A stretch of DNA of 64,000 bases from Bradyrhizobium macuxiense (lineage in GTDB: Bacteria; Pseudomonadota; Alphaproteobacteria; Rhizobiales; Xanthobacteraceae): assembly GCF_007993935.1 (NCBI RefSeq), contig NZ_VITY01000006.1, positions 62,001-126,000 of the forward strand. The letters run 5' to 3'. Numbering within the stretch: position 1 is the stretch's first letter; the number at the start of each line of letters is the position of its first letter. Below, piece after piece: positions 1-8,127 of this stretch. Under the pieces are notes generated by a model. The model had not been told where the DNA came from, did no database searches, and saw only the letters and a program-made list of their open reading frames with translations. The position numbers were made by a program, and so were the translations under genes.

Positions 1-1
1 G

Positions 2-418
2 GCGGGGCTCGAGGCCTCGACCGGCATCCTGACCACGACCAGCTACAAGACGCCGAACGATCCGGCCTGGGCCAACGACAAGGGCATGGCCGACTATCTC
101 GCCTTCGTCGCGAAATACATGCCGGGCATGGACCCGAACGATGTGATCGCGGTGACCGGTTACACCACGGCACAGCTCGGCGCGATCATCCTGCAGCGTT
201 GCGGCGACAATCTCACCCGGGAGAACGTGCTGAAGCAGGCCACCAATCTCAGCGGCATCGCGCTGCCGATGCTGCTGCCGGGCATCACCATCCAGACCAC
301 GCCGCAGGACTACGCGGCGATCACCGAACGCCGCTTCGCACGCTTCGACGGCAAGACCTGGGTGCTGTTCGGCGACATCGTCGGCGCGGGAACGGCCAAG
401 CAAGCCGCCAAGGACTGA
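2..418 (+). CDS. ABC transporter substrate-binding protein, C-terminal part (cut by window edge)
   Basis: The frame is open from base 2 to the TGA at 416-418, so only the last ~138 residues are present. The segment resembles the C-terminal lobe of periplasmic binding proteins of the branched-chain amino acid/amide class (Peripla_BP_6): a TTTSYKTPNDPAWANDK stretch, a lobe with a GYTTAQ helix, and a terminal block with the phrase ITIQTTPQDY followed by FDGKTWVLFGDI. Such proteins deliver substrates to a Liv-type permease in the inner membrane. The permease and ATPase genes are not in the window, so the substrate cannot be named. The signal peptide lies upstream. Confidence 0.75.
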   Translation, partial: AGLEASTGILTTTSYKTPNDPAWANDKGMADYLAFVAKYMPGMDPNDVIAVTGYTTAQLGAIILQRCGDNLTRENVLKQATNLSGIALPMLLPGITIQTTPQDYAAITERRFARFDGKTWVLFGDIVGAGTAKQAAKD

Positions 419-467
419 CTGCTCTGCGCACCGACCGACCGAGGCTCAAACACCAAGGACAAGAACA

Positions 468-1583
468 ATGCTGACAGCCCAGGATGATCTCATCGGCCAC
501 CAGACACCGCAGCCGTTTGCCAAGGCAGGCGGCGGCGATATCAGGTTCACCGAGCGCTACTGGTACACCGCACATCCGATCGACGGCAGCGAGCTCTTGA
601 TCGATATCGGGCTCGGCTATTACCCGAACCGCAATGTGATGGACGGTTTTGCCGGCATCACGATCGGCCGCCGCCAGCACAATTTCCGTGCCTCGCGGCG
701 GCTCGGAACGCGCCCGCTGGAGACCGAGGTCGGCGGGCTCAGAATCGAGATCGTCGAGGGCAACGGCCTGCACCGGGTCTCGCTCGCCGAGAATCCGTCC
801 GGGATCAGCTTCGCGCTCGAATTCAAGGCGAGCTTTCCCGCGGCACAGGAGAAGCAGAATTTCCGGGAGCGCAACGGCGTCGTCGAAGAAGACCTCGCGC
901 GGGTCTCGCAATTCGGCCGCTGGCGCGGCTGGATCATTGCCGACGGCAAGCGCTACGACATCGAACCGGAACGATGGTGGGGACAGCGCGACCGCTCCTG
1001 GGGTCTGCGTTCGGAGATGCGCACCGACGAGACGCGGCCGCCGGTTGCAACCCATCGCAACTTCTTCTGGACGTGGTCGATGTTCCAGTTCGAGACGTCG
1101 GCGCTGTCGGTCTTCATCAAGGAGCGCACGCCGGGCAAGCCGCATTACCTGTCGGGCACCGAGTTCCGCCGCGAGGCCGACGGATCGGTGTCGCATCGCG
1201 AGGTCACCTCGGTCGAGCACACAATCGAGTGGGCCGACGACCCGCTCGGGCAGACCATCGCTGCGGCCGACTTCACCTTCGTCTTCGATCACGGCGAGCC
1301 GCGCCACGTCAGGATACTGGGATTGCCGACCCGGTTTTATCTCAAGGCCGGCATGTATGGTGGGCTGCAGGGCTGGACCCATGGCGACGACCGCGGCGAG
1401 AACCATGCCGCACATGACGTCTGGAACCTCGACGATGCCGCGACGCGTGCCATCGCGCGCACGCTGTCGGACCATGTCGTGCGGCTCGACAGCGGCAACG
1501 AGACCGGATTCGGCATCAGCGAATACGGCGTCGCCGCCGGCTATCCGCTCTACCCGGGACCGCAGAAATTCCCGGCGATGTGA
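468..1583 (+). CDS. Conserved protein of unknown function (DUF7064/7065-like)
   Basis: A 371-residue soluble protein without a signal peptide or membrane segments. It is rich in aromatic residues and has a central block ERWWGQRDRSWGLR (about residues 167-180), which I associate with a family of unknown function often found near lipid or acyl-CoA genes. It begins 49 bases after the binding-protein gene and overlaps the following thioesterase gene by a few bases (stop TGA at 1581-1583), so the two are probably co-transcribed and translationally coupled. I infer a role in handling hydrophobic acids, but no catalytic residues can be assigned. Confidence 0.7.
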   Translation: MLTAQDDLIGHQTPQPFAKAGGGDIRFTERYWYTAHPIDGSELLIDIGLGYYPNRNVMDGFAGITIGRRQHNFRASRRLGTRPLETEVGGLRIEIVEGNGLHRVSLAENPSGISFALEFKASFPAAQEKQNFRERNGVVEEDLARVSQFGRWRGWIIADGKRYDIEPERWWGQRDRSWGLRSEMRTDETRPPVATHRNFFWTWSMFQFETSALSVFIKERTPGKPHYLSGTEFRREADGSVSHREVTSVEHTIEWADDPLGQTIAAADFTFVFDHGEPRHVRILGLPTRFYLKAGMYGGLQGWTHGDDRGENHAAHDVWNLDDAATRAIARTLSDHVVRLDSGNETGFGISEYGVAAGYPLYPGPQKFPAM

Positions 1584-2509
1584 TGGACGGGCAAGGCATC
1601 CGCGTCGCGGACGGTGACGAAGCCGCGTGCGATCCATGGGACAATCAGGCGGCGGAGGCGCTGGTCTCGCTCGAGACCATCGCCCCGCTGCGCTATCGCA
1701 GCCGCTTCGGCGACGGCAATCTCAACGGGCGCTCCTATGGCGGCCAGATCCTTGGCCAGGCCATGATGGCCGCGACGCTCAGCGCTCCCGAGGATCGCCC
1801 GGCGGCAATGCTGCAGCTCTTGTTCCTGCGCGGCGCCGATCCGGCCCGGCGCATCACGTTTGAGGCGCAGATTCTCCAGGACGGCAAACGGTTCTCCTCA
1901 CGCCACGTCGTCGGCAGCCAGGGGGACGGGCGAACGGTGCTGAGCGCGCAGGCCACATTCTCCGCACCGCAGCCGGGTCCGCGGCACGCCGCCCCGTTCG
2001 CGCGATTGGAGGATCCGGAAGGCCTGCCCGATCTCTCCGTGATCCCCGACGCATTGATGGCGCAATTGCGGCCGCTCGGTCCCTATTCGCAGCACATCAA
2101 GCCCAGTATGGATTTTCGCATTCCCGAGATCGAGCGGCAGCTCTCGGCCGCGGCCGCAGAGCCGCGCCTGCGCTTCTGGATCAGATCCAGGCAGCCGCTC
2201 GCCACGGGTTCCCGCGCCCAGGCCGCCGTGTTCGCCTATCTCTCGGATTGGTGGCTCAACTTCTCCAGCGTCGGCGGCCATCTCCGCGACCTGCAGACGC
2301 GCGCCCCGCTCTATCTGTCGAGCCTCAACCATTGCATCTGGTTTCATCGCGCATTTTCGCCCGACGCCTGGATGCATGTCGACACCGAGAGCCCGTGCGC
2401 CGACGGCGGCCGCGGCCTGTCGATCGCCCGCGTCCATGACCGCAATGGGTCGATGCTCGCAACGTCAATCCAGGAAACCCTGATGGTGCATCCCGACGGC
2501 GATGCGTAA
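1580..2509 (+). CDS. Acyl-CoA thioesterase II (TesB-like)
   Basis: A 309-residue double hot-dog protein resembling TesB, which hydrolyses acyl-CoA to free acid and CoA in the cytoplasm. Visible family marks are the N-terminal phrase NGRSYGGQILGQAM, the mid-protein LFLRGAD block, the second-domain lead SLNHCIWFHR (about 250-259) and the closing strand in which a GLSIARVHDRNG block leads into an ATSIQET strand. The length is slightly over the usual ~290. The GTG at 1580 overlaps the upstream stop; an ATG three bases later is equally possible. Context suggests a catabolic acyl-CoA operon, but the substrate cannot be read. Confidence 0.85.
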   Translation: MMDGQGIRVADGDEAACDPWDNQAAEALVSLETIAPLRYRSRFGDGNLNGRSYGGQILGQAMMAATLSAPEDRPAAMLQLLFLRGADPARRITFEAQILQDGKRFSSRHVVGSQGDGRTVLSAQATFSAPQPGPRHAAPFARLEDPEGLPDLSVIPDALMAQLRPLGPYSQHIKPSMDFRIPEIERQLSAAAAEPRLRFWIRSRQPLATGSRAQAAVFAYLSDWWLNFSSVGGHLRDLQTRAPLYLSSLNHCIWFHRAFSPDAWMHVDTESPCADGGRGLSIARVHDRNGSMLATSIQETLMVHPDGDA

Positions 2510-2707
2510 GCCACGCCGCGACAGAGTTGAGCGCGTGCCGTGATCGCGGCCGGGTTGCCGTCGATGCGCGGCGCTGGTTCCATCGTCTGTTGAATCCCGG
2601 CAACACCGTCAGACAAAAACGCGCAATCGCGCAGATTGTGGGTTTTGAATCACGAAGGTGCCGCATCCCTGTCAAATCCTGTTCGCGGGTGGCGCAACAA
2701 GAACACT

Positions 2708-2956
2708 ATGGGGAAAACCTACATGCAGCAGGCACCGCTGGCCGCACGGAGTGCGGAATCGTCTGGATATGTTCTCTACTTCCAGCTCGCCAGCAATGGC
2801 ACCAGACGCGCGTGCAGTCTGACGATCCAGGCGGAAAGCGCCAACGAGGCGGCGCGCATCTTCCGCGAGAACTGGGGCGAGATCGAATCGATGGCGCGCG
2901 ACGGCGTGAGCACCGGAGTGGTCGGCTCGGCGCCCGTCAGCCTGGCGATGTCGTGA
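2708..2956 (+). CDS. Small conserved hypothetical protein
   Basis: An 82-residue frame beginning MGKTYMQQ. It has no signal peptide; the middle alternates strand-like and helical stretches (GYVLYFQLASNG, then ANEAARIFRENWGEIESM), giving the look of a small alpha/beta protein. The ATG at 2708 was chosen over the longer frame starting at 2636 because the extra N-terminus has no coding character. No strong ribosome binding site is visible. A perfect 12-bp hairpin at 3067-3096 lies downstream and could end its transcript. Function unknown. Confidence 0.5.
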   Translation: MGKTYMQQAPLAARSAESSGYVLYFQLASNGTRRACSLTIQAESANEAARIFRENWGEIESMARDGVSTGVVGSAPVSLAMS

Positions 2957-3066
2957 GACATATCGCGCGACGTACGGCGAACTCTACGCGTGAGGCGTGA
3001 CAGGATAACGACCTCCGGGATCGCGCGACCAATTGACGCGCTGACGCAACAATCAAGTCATGGGGT

Positions 3067-3096
3067 GCGAGGCTCGCGCAAACGCGCGAGCCTCGC
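3067..3096 (+). terminator. GC-rich hairpin, possible terminator
   Basis: GCGAGGCTCGCG (3067-3078) pairs perfectly with CGCGAGCCTCGC (3085-3096) around a 6-nt loop. It lacks a clear T-run, so termination is inferred from its place after the small gene ending at 2956 and before the iron boxes. Confidence 0.45.
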
Positions 3097-3101
3097 TGCG
3101 T

Positions 3102-3118
3102 CTTAGAACGATTCAAAT
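3102..3118 (+). promoter_or_regulatory. ICE-like (Irr box) site 1
   Basis: CTTAGAA-CGA-TTCAAAT matches 11 of 14 half-site bases of the iron control element TTTAGAA-N3-TTCTAAA bound by the iron response regulator Irr in Bradyrhizobium and relatives. It lies about 100 bp before the TonB receptor gene. A second, weaker copy starts exactly 25 bp later. Confidence 0.5.
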
Positions 3119-3126
3119 CCAATCCG

Positions 3127-3143
3127 GTTAGAGGGATTCAAGT
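3127..3143 (+). promoter_or_regulatory. ICE-like (Irr box) site 2
   Basis: GTTAGAG-GGA-TTCAAGT repeats the architecture of the site at 3102-3118, with the shared core TTAGA(A/G)-N3-TTCAA. The tandem arrangement supports a regulatory role for both copies, but this one alone would be too degenerate to call. Confidence 0.35.
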
Positions 3144-3220
3144 CTGCTCCGGTTCTTTTCGCGCGCGCCGACTGCTAGAGGCGCGGCGTGAATGAGTTCG
3201 CGTGAATCGGAAGTCCAAGA

Positions 3221-5551
3221 GTGCCTGTGAATGCTGATCGCCGGGTTGTCGGCGACCGTCGAAATGCCGCCGACAAGGGCCGCACCCACCTGCTGATCGG
3301 CGCAGCGTTCCTGCTCGCCGACGTTTCCTCCGCAGTAACGCCGGCAAGCGCCCAATCGAGCGTCGCCTTGCCGCCGGTCACGGTCGAGCAGCCCACGCCG
3401 AAGCGCAAGCCGGCCACCAGTTCGGCGAAGCCGGCGCAACGAATGCAGGCGGCGGCCGCGGCGCGGCAGCGCAGCCGAAATACCCAGCCGACCGCATCGG
3501 AGCGCGCCGCAGCCAGCGCCGCCGCGCTGAACGAAGCCAAGCTCGGCTATCGCGCGATGCCGAACTCGACCACCTTGCGCAGCGGCGCCTCGCCGCTCGA
3601 CACCGCGCAGACGGTCAACGTCGTGCCGGAACAGGTCCTCAGGGATCAGCTGCCGCGCAACCTCGACGACGCGCTGGCGAATGTCAGCGGCGTCACCCAG
3701 GGCAACACGCTGGCAGGAACCCAGGATGCCGTGATGCGCCGCGGCTTCGGTGACAACCGCGACGGCTCGATCATGCGCAACGGCATGCCGCTGGTGCAGG
3801 GCCGCAGCCTCAACGCCGCGGTCGAAAGCGTCGAGGTTCTGAAGGGCCCCGCGTCACTGCTCTACGGCATCATGGATCCCGGCGGGATCGTCAACACGAT
3901 CAGCAAACGCCCCGAGCTCTACCAGCACGGCTCGGTGACCCTGCTCGGCTCGACCTACGCCAACAACAAGAACGGCGCCGACGGCACCATCGACATCACA
4001 GGCCCGATCGGCAATGGCGGCCTCGCCTATCGCTTCATCGGCTATGGCGTGAGCGAGGACTATTGGCGCAATTTCGGACGCCATCGCGAGATGCTGGTCG
4101 CGCCGTCACTGGCCTGGTACGGCGACAACACCACCGTCCAGCTCAACTATGAGCACCGCGAATTCATCGCGCCGTTCGACCGCGGCACCGCTTTCGATTC
4201 CGTGACCAAGGCGCCGCTTGCGATCCCCGCGACACGCCGGCTCGACGAGCCCTTCAACAACATGTGGGGAACCTCCGACCTGATGCAGGCCTCGGTCGAG
4301 CACCGGCTGAACCAGGACTGGAAGCTGTTCGCGGCCTACAGCTACAACACAGAGACCTTCAGCGCCAACCAGCTCCGCATCACCGGCATCAACAGCAAGA
4401 CCGGCGTCGAGACCCGCAGCAATGACGGCACGCAGGGTTCACTCAGCAATGCGAGCTACGGCACCTCCTATCTGCAGGGCAATGTCTGGCTCGGCGGGTT
4501 CCGCAACGAGGTGCTGTTCGGCGGCGACGGCCAGTACCGCACGATCTACCGCGACAATCTGATCCGTCAGGCGACGCCAAGCTTCAACTTCTACAATCCG
4601 GTCTATGGGCTGATCTCGCCGGGCATCACGGTATCGGCCAGCGACAGCGCGCAGACCGACAAGCTCGGCCAGTGGTCGGTGTTCTTCCAGGATACGCTGC
4701 ATCTGACCGAGCGCTTCGCGCTGGTCGGCGGCGTGCGCTACATGGACTACGACCAGATCGCCGGCAGGGGCCGGCCGTTCATCACCAACACCAACGTGTC
4801 GGCGGACAAGGCGCTGCCACTCGGCGGCGCCATCCTCAAGCTCACCGACCAGGTCTCGCTCTATGCGAGCTACACGCAGTCGCTGAAACCGACCTCGACC
4901 ATCGCGCCGCTCACCGGCGGCGTCGTGATCGGCTCCAACATCGCGCCCGAAGAGGGCACCCAGTGGGAGACCGGCGTCAAGTTCGACTTCAACAAGCGGA
5001 TCTCCGGCACGCTTGCGCTCTACGACATCGAGAAGAAGAACGTGCTGGTTTCGCAGCTCAACCCCGCAACCGCTATCGTCGAGTACCGCACCGCAGGCAA
5101 GGTTCGCTCGCGCGGCGTCGAGCTCGATGTCACCGGCAGACTGACCGACAGCTGGAGCATGATCGGAAGCTACGGCTATACCGATGCACGGGTCACCGAG
5201 GATCCGACGCTCGCCGGCAACGCGCTGCAGAACGTCGCCCTCAACACCGCCTCGCTCTATCTGGTCTATGACTTCGGCACCGCCCTGCCCGGCCGCCTGC
5301 GTCTCGGCGGCGGCGCGCGCTATGTCGGCGACCGGCCCGGCGACGCCGCGAACAGCTTCGTGCTGCCGGCGTACACCGTTGCGGATGCATTTGCGACCTA
5401 CGAGACCAAGGTTCAGACCTTCCCGGTGATCTACCAGTTCAACGTCAAGAACCTGTTCGACACCGTCTACTATCCATCCGCCAACAACATCCTGACGGTG
5501 GCGATGGGCGATGCGCGGCGCTTCTCGCTCTCGGCGACGGTGAAATTCTAG
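3221..5551 (+). CDS. TonB-dependent siderophore receptor
   Basis: A 776-residue outer-membrane receptor that would import a ferric siderophore using TonB energy. A signal peptide (LLIGAAFLLADVSSAV, cleavage near the ASAQ at about 42-45) is followed by a Pro/Ala/Arg-rich linker, a plug domain (about 105-245; RGFGDNRDGSIMRNGMP, VEVLKGPASLLYG, PGGIVNTISKRP) and a long beta-barrel ending in phenylalanine (ATVKF), the usual barrel terminus. There is no N-terminal STN signalling domain, so it is not a FecA-type transducer. The start is GTG at 3221. The next gene begins one base after the stop, so the three genes to 7785 form an operon, probably Irr-controlled through the boxes at 3102-3143. Confidence 0.92.
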   Translation: MPVNADRRVVGDRRNAADKGRTHLLIGAAFLLADVSSAVTPASAQSSVALPPVTVEQPTPKRKPATSSAKPAQRMQAAAAARQRSRNTQPTASERAAASAAALNEAKLGYRAMPNSTTLRSGASPLDTAQTVNVVPEQVLRDQLPRNLDDALANVSGVTQGNTLAGTQDAVMRRGFGDNRDGSIMRNGMPLVQGRSLNAAVESVEVLKGPASLLYGIMDPGGIVNTISKRPELYQHGSVTLLGSTYANNKNGADGTIDITGPIGNGGLAYRFIGYGVSEDYWRNFGRHREMLVAPSLAWYGDNTTVQLNYEHREFIAPFDRGTAFDSVTKAPLAIPATRRLDEPFNNMWGTSDLMQASVEHRLNQDWKLFAAYSYNTETFSANQLRITGINSKTGVETRSNDGTQGSLSNASYGTSYLQGNVWLGGFRNEVLFGGDGQYRTIYRDNLIRQATPSFNFYNPVYGLISPGITVSASDSAQTDKLGQWSVFFQDTLHLTERFALVGGVRYMDYDQIAGRGRPFITNTNVSADKALPLGGAILKLTDQVSLYASYTQSLKPTSTIAPLTGGVVIGSNIAPEEGTQWETGVKFDFNKRISGTLALYDIEKKNVLVSQLNPATAIVEYRTAGKVRSRGVELDVTGRLTDSWSMIGSYGYTDARVTEDPTLAGNALQNVALNTASLYLVYDFGTALPGRLRLGGGARYVGDRPGDAANSFVLPAYTVADAFATYETKVQTFPVIYQFNVKNLFDTVYYPSANNILTVAMGDARRFSLSATVKF

Positions 5552-5552
5552 T

Positions 5553-6578
5553 ATGGGCGCGGCGCGGACAGCGATCGGACTGCTCGCCGCCATGGCCGCG
5601 ACCGCTTTCGCCTGCACTGCGGTGTGCGCTGACGAGCTCACGCTGTACTCGACCCGCGAAGCCAATCTGGTCGAACCCGTCATCGCGGCCTTCACCGCAG
5701 CGAGCGGCACCAAGGTCAGGACCGTCTTTGTCGAGGACAGCCTGGTCAAGCGCCTGACGTCGGAGGGCAACGATTCACCCGCAGACGTCCTCCTCACCAT
5801 CGGTCTCGACAAGACGACGCAGCTTGTCACGCGCGGGCTGACGCAGCCGCTTGCATCTCCAGTGCTCGACCGGGCGGTCCCGGCGAACCTGCGCGGTGGC
5901 GGCGGCCAGTGGATCGCGCTCGCCGTCCGTCCACGCGTGGTGTTCGCACGCAACGACAGCTCCCTCGCCGCGATCAACTATGAGGAACTCACCGATCCCA
6001 AATGGCGCGGCAAGCTGTGCATGCGGCCGGCCTTGCACCAGAACAATGTCGCGCTGATCGCAGCCTTCCTCGCGCATCACGAGGCGGATGCGACGGAGAG
6101 CTGGCTCGCCGGGCTGAAGGGTAATCTCACTCACAAGCCGACCGGCAAGGACAACGACGTGGTCCGCGAGATCGCGGAAGGACGCTGCGAGATCGGGATC
6201 GGCAACACGGTCGCGCTCGCGCAGCTTCGCGACGGCCGCGAAGGCAATGATTGGCGCACGTGGGCGGACGCCGTGAAGGCCGTGCCGACCGCGTTCACGG
6301 GCGGCAGCAGCCACGTCAATCTGACCGGCGCGGCAATTGCCCGGCACGCACCGCATCCTGCCGCGGCCCGCGCCTTCCTCGAATTCCTCGTCACGCCCGA
6401 AGCCCAGACCATCTTTGCCGCCGCCGAGCTGGAATATCCCGTACTTGCGACCGCAAAGCGGCCGCCAATCGTCGAGGGACTCGGATCGTTTCCCGCCGAT
6501 CCGCTGCCCATCGACGAGATCGCCGCGCATCAAGCGGCCGCAATCGCCCTGATCCGAAAGGCCGGCTTCGATGAGTGA
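5553..6578 (+). CDS. Periplasmic Fe3+-type ABC substrate-binding protein
   Basis: A 341-residue extracellular solute-binding protein of the FbpA/AfuA kind. A signal peptide (AIGLLAAMAATAFACTAVCA) is followed by the typical mature start DELTLYSTREANLV, then the hinge phrases DPKWRGKLCMRPA and HVNLTGAAIARHAPHPAAARAFLEF, and the C-terminal EYPVL block. FbpA proteins capture free or weakly chelated ferric ion in the periplasm. It sits one base after the TonB receptor stop and overlaps the PepSY gene by 8 bp. No permease or ATPase gene follows, so it must serve a transporter encoded elsewhere. Confidence 0.88.
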   Translation: MGAARTAIGLLAAMAATAFACTAVCADELTLYSTREANLVEPVIAAFTAASGTKVRTVFVEDSLVKRLTSEGNDSPADVLLTIGLDKTTQLVTRGLTQPLASPVLDRAVPANLRGGGGQWIALAVRPRVVFARNDSSLAAINYEELTDPKWRGKLCMRPALHQNNVALIAAFLAHHEADATESWLAGLKGNLTHKPTGKDNDVVREIAEGRCEIGIGNTVALAQLRDGREGNDWRTWADAVKAVPTAFTGGSSHVNLTGAAIARHAPHPAAARAFLEFLVTPEAQTIFAAAELEYPVLATAKRPPIVEGLGSFPADPLPIDEIAAHQAAAIALIRKAGFDE

Positions 6579-7785
6579 CGTCCGACGCCCGATCAAGGCC
6601 GCGCTGTTGCAGGTCCACTCCATCGCAGGCCTTGCGCTGGCGCTGCTCTGGGCCGTGATCGGCCTCACCGGCGCGACGATGGCGTTCGAAGATGAGATCG
6701 AGGCCAGCCTGAACAGCCAGATGATGCGCGTCGACGCCAGCGCGGCCCGGCGGCTGACACCGGATGAGCTGGTCGCGCGGCTTCAAGCCGCGGGCGAATT
6801 CGGCAAGGTCTCGGCCGTGACGATGGCGAGCGACCCGTCAGCGGCCGTACGCATCCGCTTCGCCCGCAGCGACGGCGGCGCGCGGCCGTCGTCGGTCTAT
6901 GTCGATCCCTATGACGGACACGTACTCGGTTCGCCGCGCGGCGAGGACTTCTTCGCGACCGTGCGCAAGCTGCATCGCTGGCTGCTGCTGCCTGGTGACG
7001 GCAATGGCATGGGCCGCAAGATCACCGGCACGGCCGCGATCTGCCTGATCGTGATGCTGATCACCGGCCTCGTGCTGCGCTGGCCGCATCGCGCGCGCAG
7101 CGTGAAGATGTGGCTGAAGCCAAATCTCGGCCTGCGCGGGCGCGGCCTGCACCGCTCGCTGCATGCCGTGATCGGCACCTGGGTGCTGCCGGTCTATCTG
7201 GTGATGACGCTGACCGGCCTGTGGTATTCGTTCGAATGGTACAAGGCCGGCGCCAACTGGCTGCTGGCGCGGCCGCAGGCCACGACAGCGGCGATGCAGC
7301 CGAAACCACCGCGCGGCGCGTCGGCTGTCGAGACCAAGAGTGAAGCAAGGGCGGAAGCGAAGACCGAGGCAACACCGCTCGTGTTCGATCACGTCTGGTC
7401 AGCGTTCCTGCAGCAGGAGAACAACGATTACGGTAGGGCTCTCCTGACCCTGCCGGCCGGCGCCGGCACGGCAGTGCGCGTGCGGTCCTGGCCGCGGGAT
7501 TCGTCGCTCGAGAGCGTGCGCGACGAATTCCGCATCGATGCCGTCACCGGGCGCGTCATCTCGTCGGACCGCTACGCGGACAAGACGGTTGGCGAGCGCG
7601 TCCTTGCCGGCGTGCTCGACATCCACCGCGGCGCCATCCTGGGATGGCCCGGCAAGCTCGCCTTCATGCTGGCCGCGGCCATGACGCCGCTGTTCGCCGT
7701 GACCGGCCTGCTGCTCTATCTGTCCCGCCGCCGGCACCGGCGCCTCGCGCGGCCGCCAGTCGCTCACCTCGTGCCGGGTGAATGA
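6571..7785 (+). CDS. PepSY-associated transmembrane protein (iron-regulated membrane protein)
   Basis: A 404-residue inner-membrane protein with the PepSY_TM layout: a TM helix at about 15-38, a periplasmic PepSY region, a TM helix near 150-172 (ICLIVMLITGLVLRWP), another near 200-222 (WVLPVYLVMTLTGLWYSF), a large second periplasmic loop with an Ala/Lys/Glu-rich insert, and a last TM near 362-390. The conserved histidines in the LHRWLLLPGDG and LHRSLHAVIGTW blocks are candidate haem ligands. Relatives (PiuB/FsrB type) are linked to siderophore use and ferric reduction. The 8-bp overlap with the binding protein indicates translational coupling. Confidence 0.85.
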   Translation: MSDVRRPIKAALLQVHSIAGLALALLWAVIGLTGATMAFEDEIEASLNSQMMRVDASAARRLTPDELVARLQAAGEFGKVSAVTMASDPSAAVRIRFARSDGGARPSSVYVDPYDGHVLGSPRGEDFFATVRKLHRWLLLPGDGNGMGRKITGTAAICLIVMLITGLVLRWPHRARSVKMWLKPNLGLRGRGLHRSLHAVIGTWVLPVYLVMTLTGLWYSFEWYKAGANWLLARPQATTAAMQPKPPRGASAVETKSEARAEAKTEATPLVFDHVWSAFLQQENNDYGRALLTLPAGAGTAVRVRSWPRDSSLESVRDEFRIDAVTGRVISSDRYADKTVGERVLAGVLDIHRGAILGWPGKLAFMLAAAMTPLFAVTGLLLYLSRRRHRRLARPPVAHLVPGE

Positions 7786-7842
7786 CCCTCATGTCGCGAG
7801 AGGGCGAATGCCGTGACTCATAGATCGTGGAAAAACATTTGC

Positions 7843-7966
7843 TGTCGTCCCTGCGAAAGCAGGGACCCATAACCACAGATGCCGATCGTTGCGCGACGAC
7901 GGAACGACGGGTCCCGATCACGACAACCGCCGCGGCGTATGGGTCCCTGCTTTCGCAGGGACGACA
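7843..7966. repeat. Inverted pair of REP-like palindromes
   Basis: A 28-bp unit at 7843-7870 recurs as an exact reverse complement at 7939-7966. Each unit contains its own hairpin: GTCCCTGC-GAAA-GCAGGGAC in the first, GTCCCTGC-TTTC-GCAGGGAC in the second. The 68 bp between the arms show no coding character. This is the layout of a bacterial interspersed mosaic element. Confidence 0.8.
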
Positions 7967-8068
7967 GTGGTGAATGCTGCCGCGGACACAGACTAAACGA
8001 TTTTGCAAAACGTTGCGGGGCGATCTCGACCGCGTCACCGTGGTCGAAATCGCCCCGCCAAACGACGA

Positions 8069-8099
8069 ACAGGCGGGACTGCCTCGCAATCCCGCCTGT
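8069..8099 (-). terminator. Hairpin downstream of aceA
   Basis: ACAGGCGGGA (8069-8078) and TCCCGCCTGT (8090-8099) form a perfect 10-bp stem 28 bases after the aceA stop. No T-run follows on the minus strand, so it may act as an RNA 3'-end stabiliser rather than a full intrinsic terminator. Confidence 0.5.
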
Positions 8100-8127
8100 C
8101 CGCCGATATCTTGATCCGTTCGAGCGA

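Larger units (their letters stand above)
7786..8127. other. Intergenic region with paired palindromes, no gene seen
   Basis: This 342-bp stretch separates the PepSY gene from the 3' end of aceA. It carries the inverted REP-like pair at 7843-7966 and the hairpin at 8069-8099. I see no credible coding frame. Confidence 0.6.

Noticed and set aside
4439..5977. Minus-strand open frame of 512 codons
   Set aside because: Antisense to the TonB receptor and the Fe3+ binding protein.
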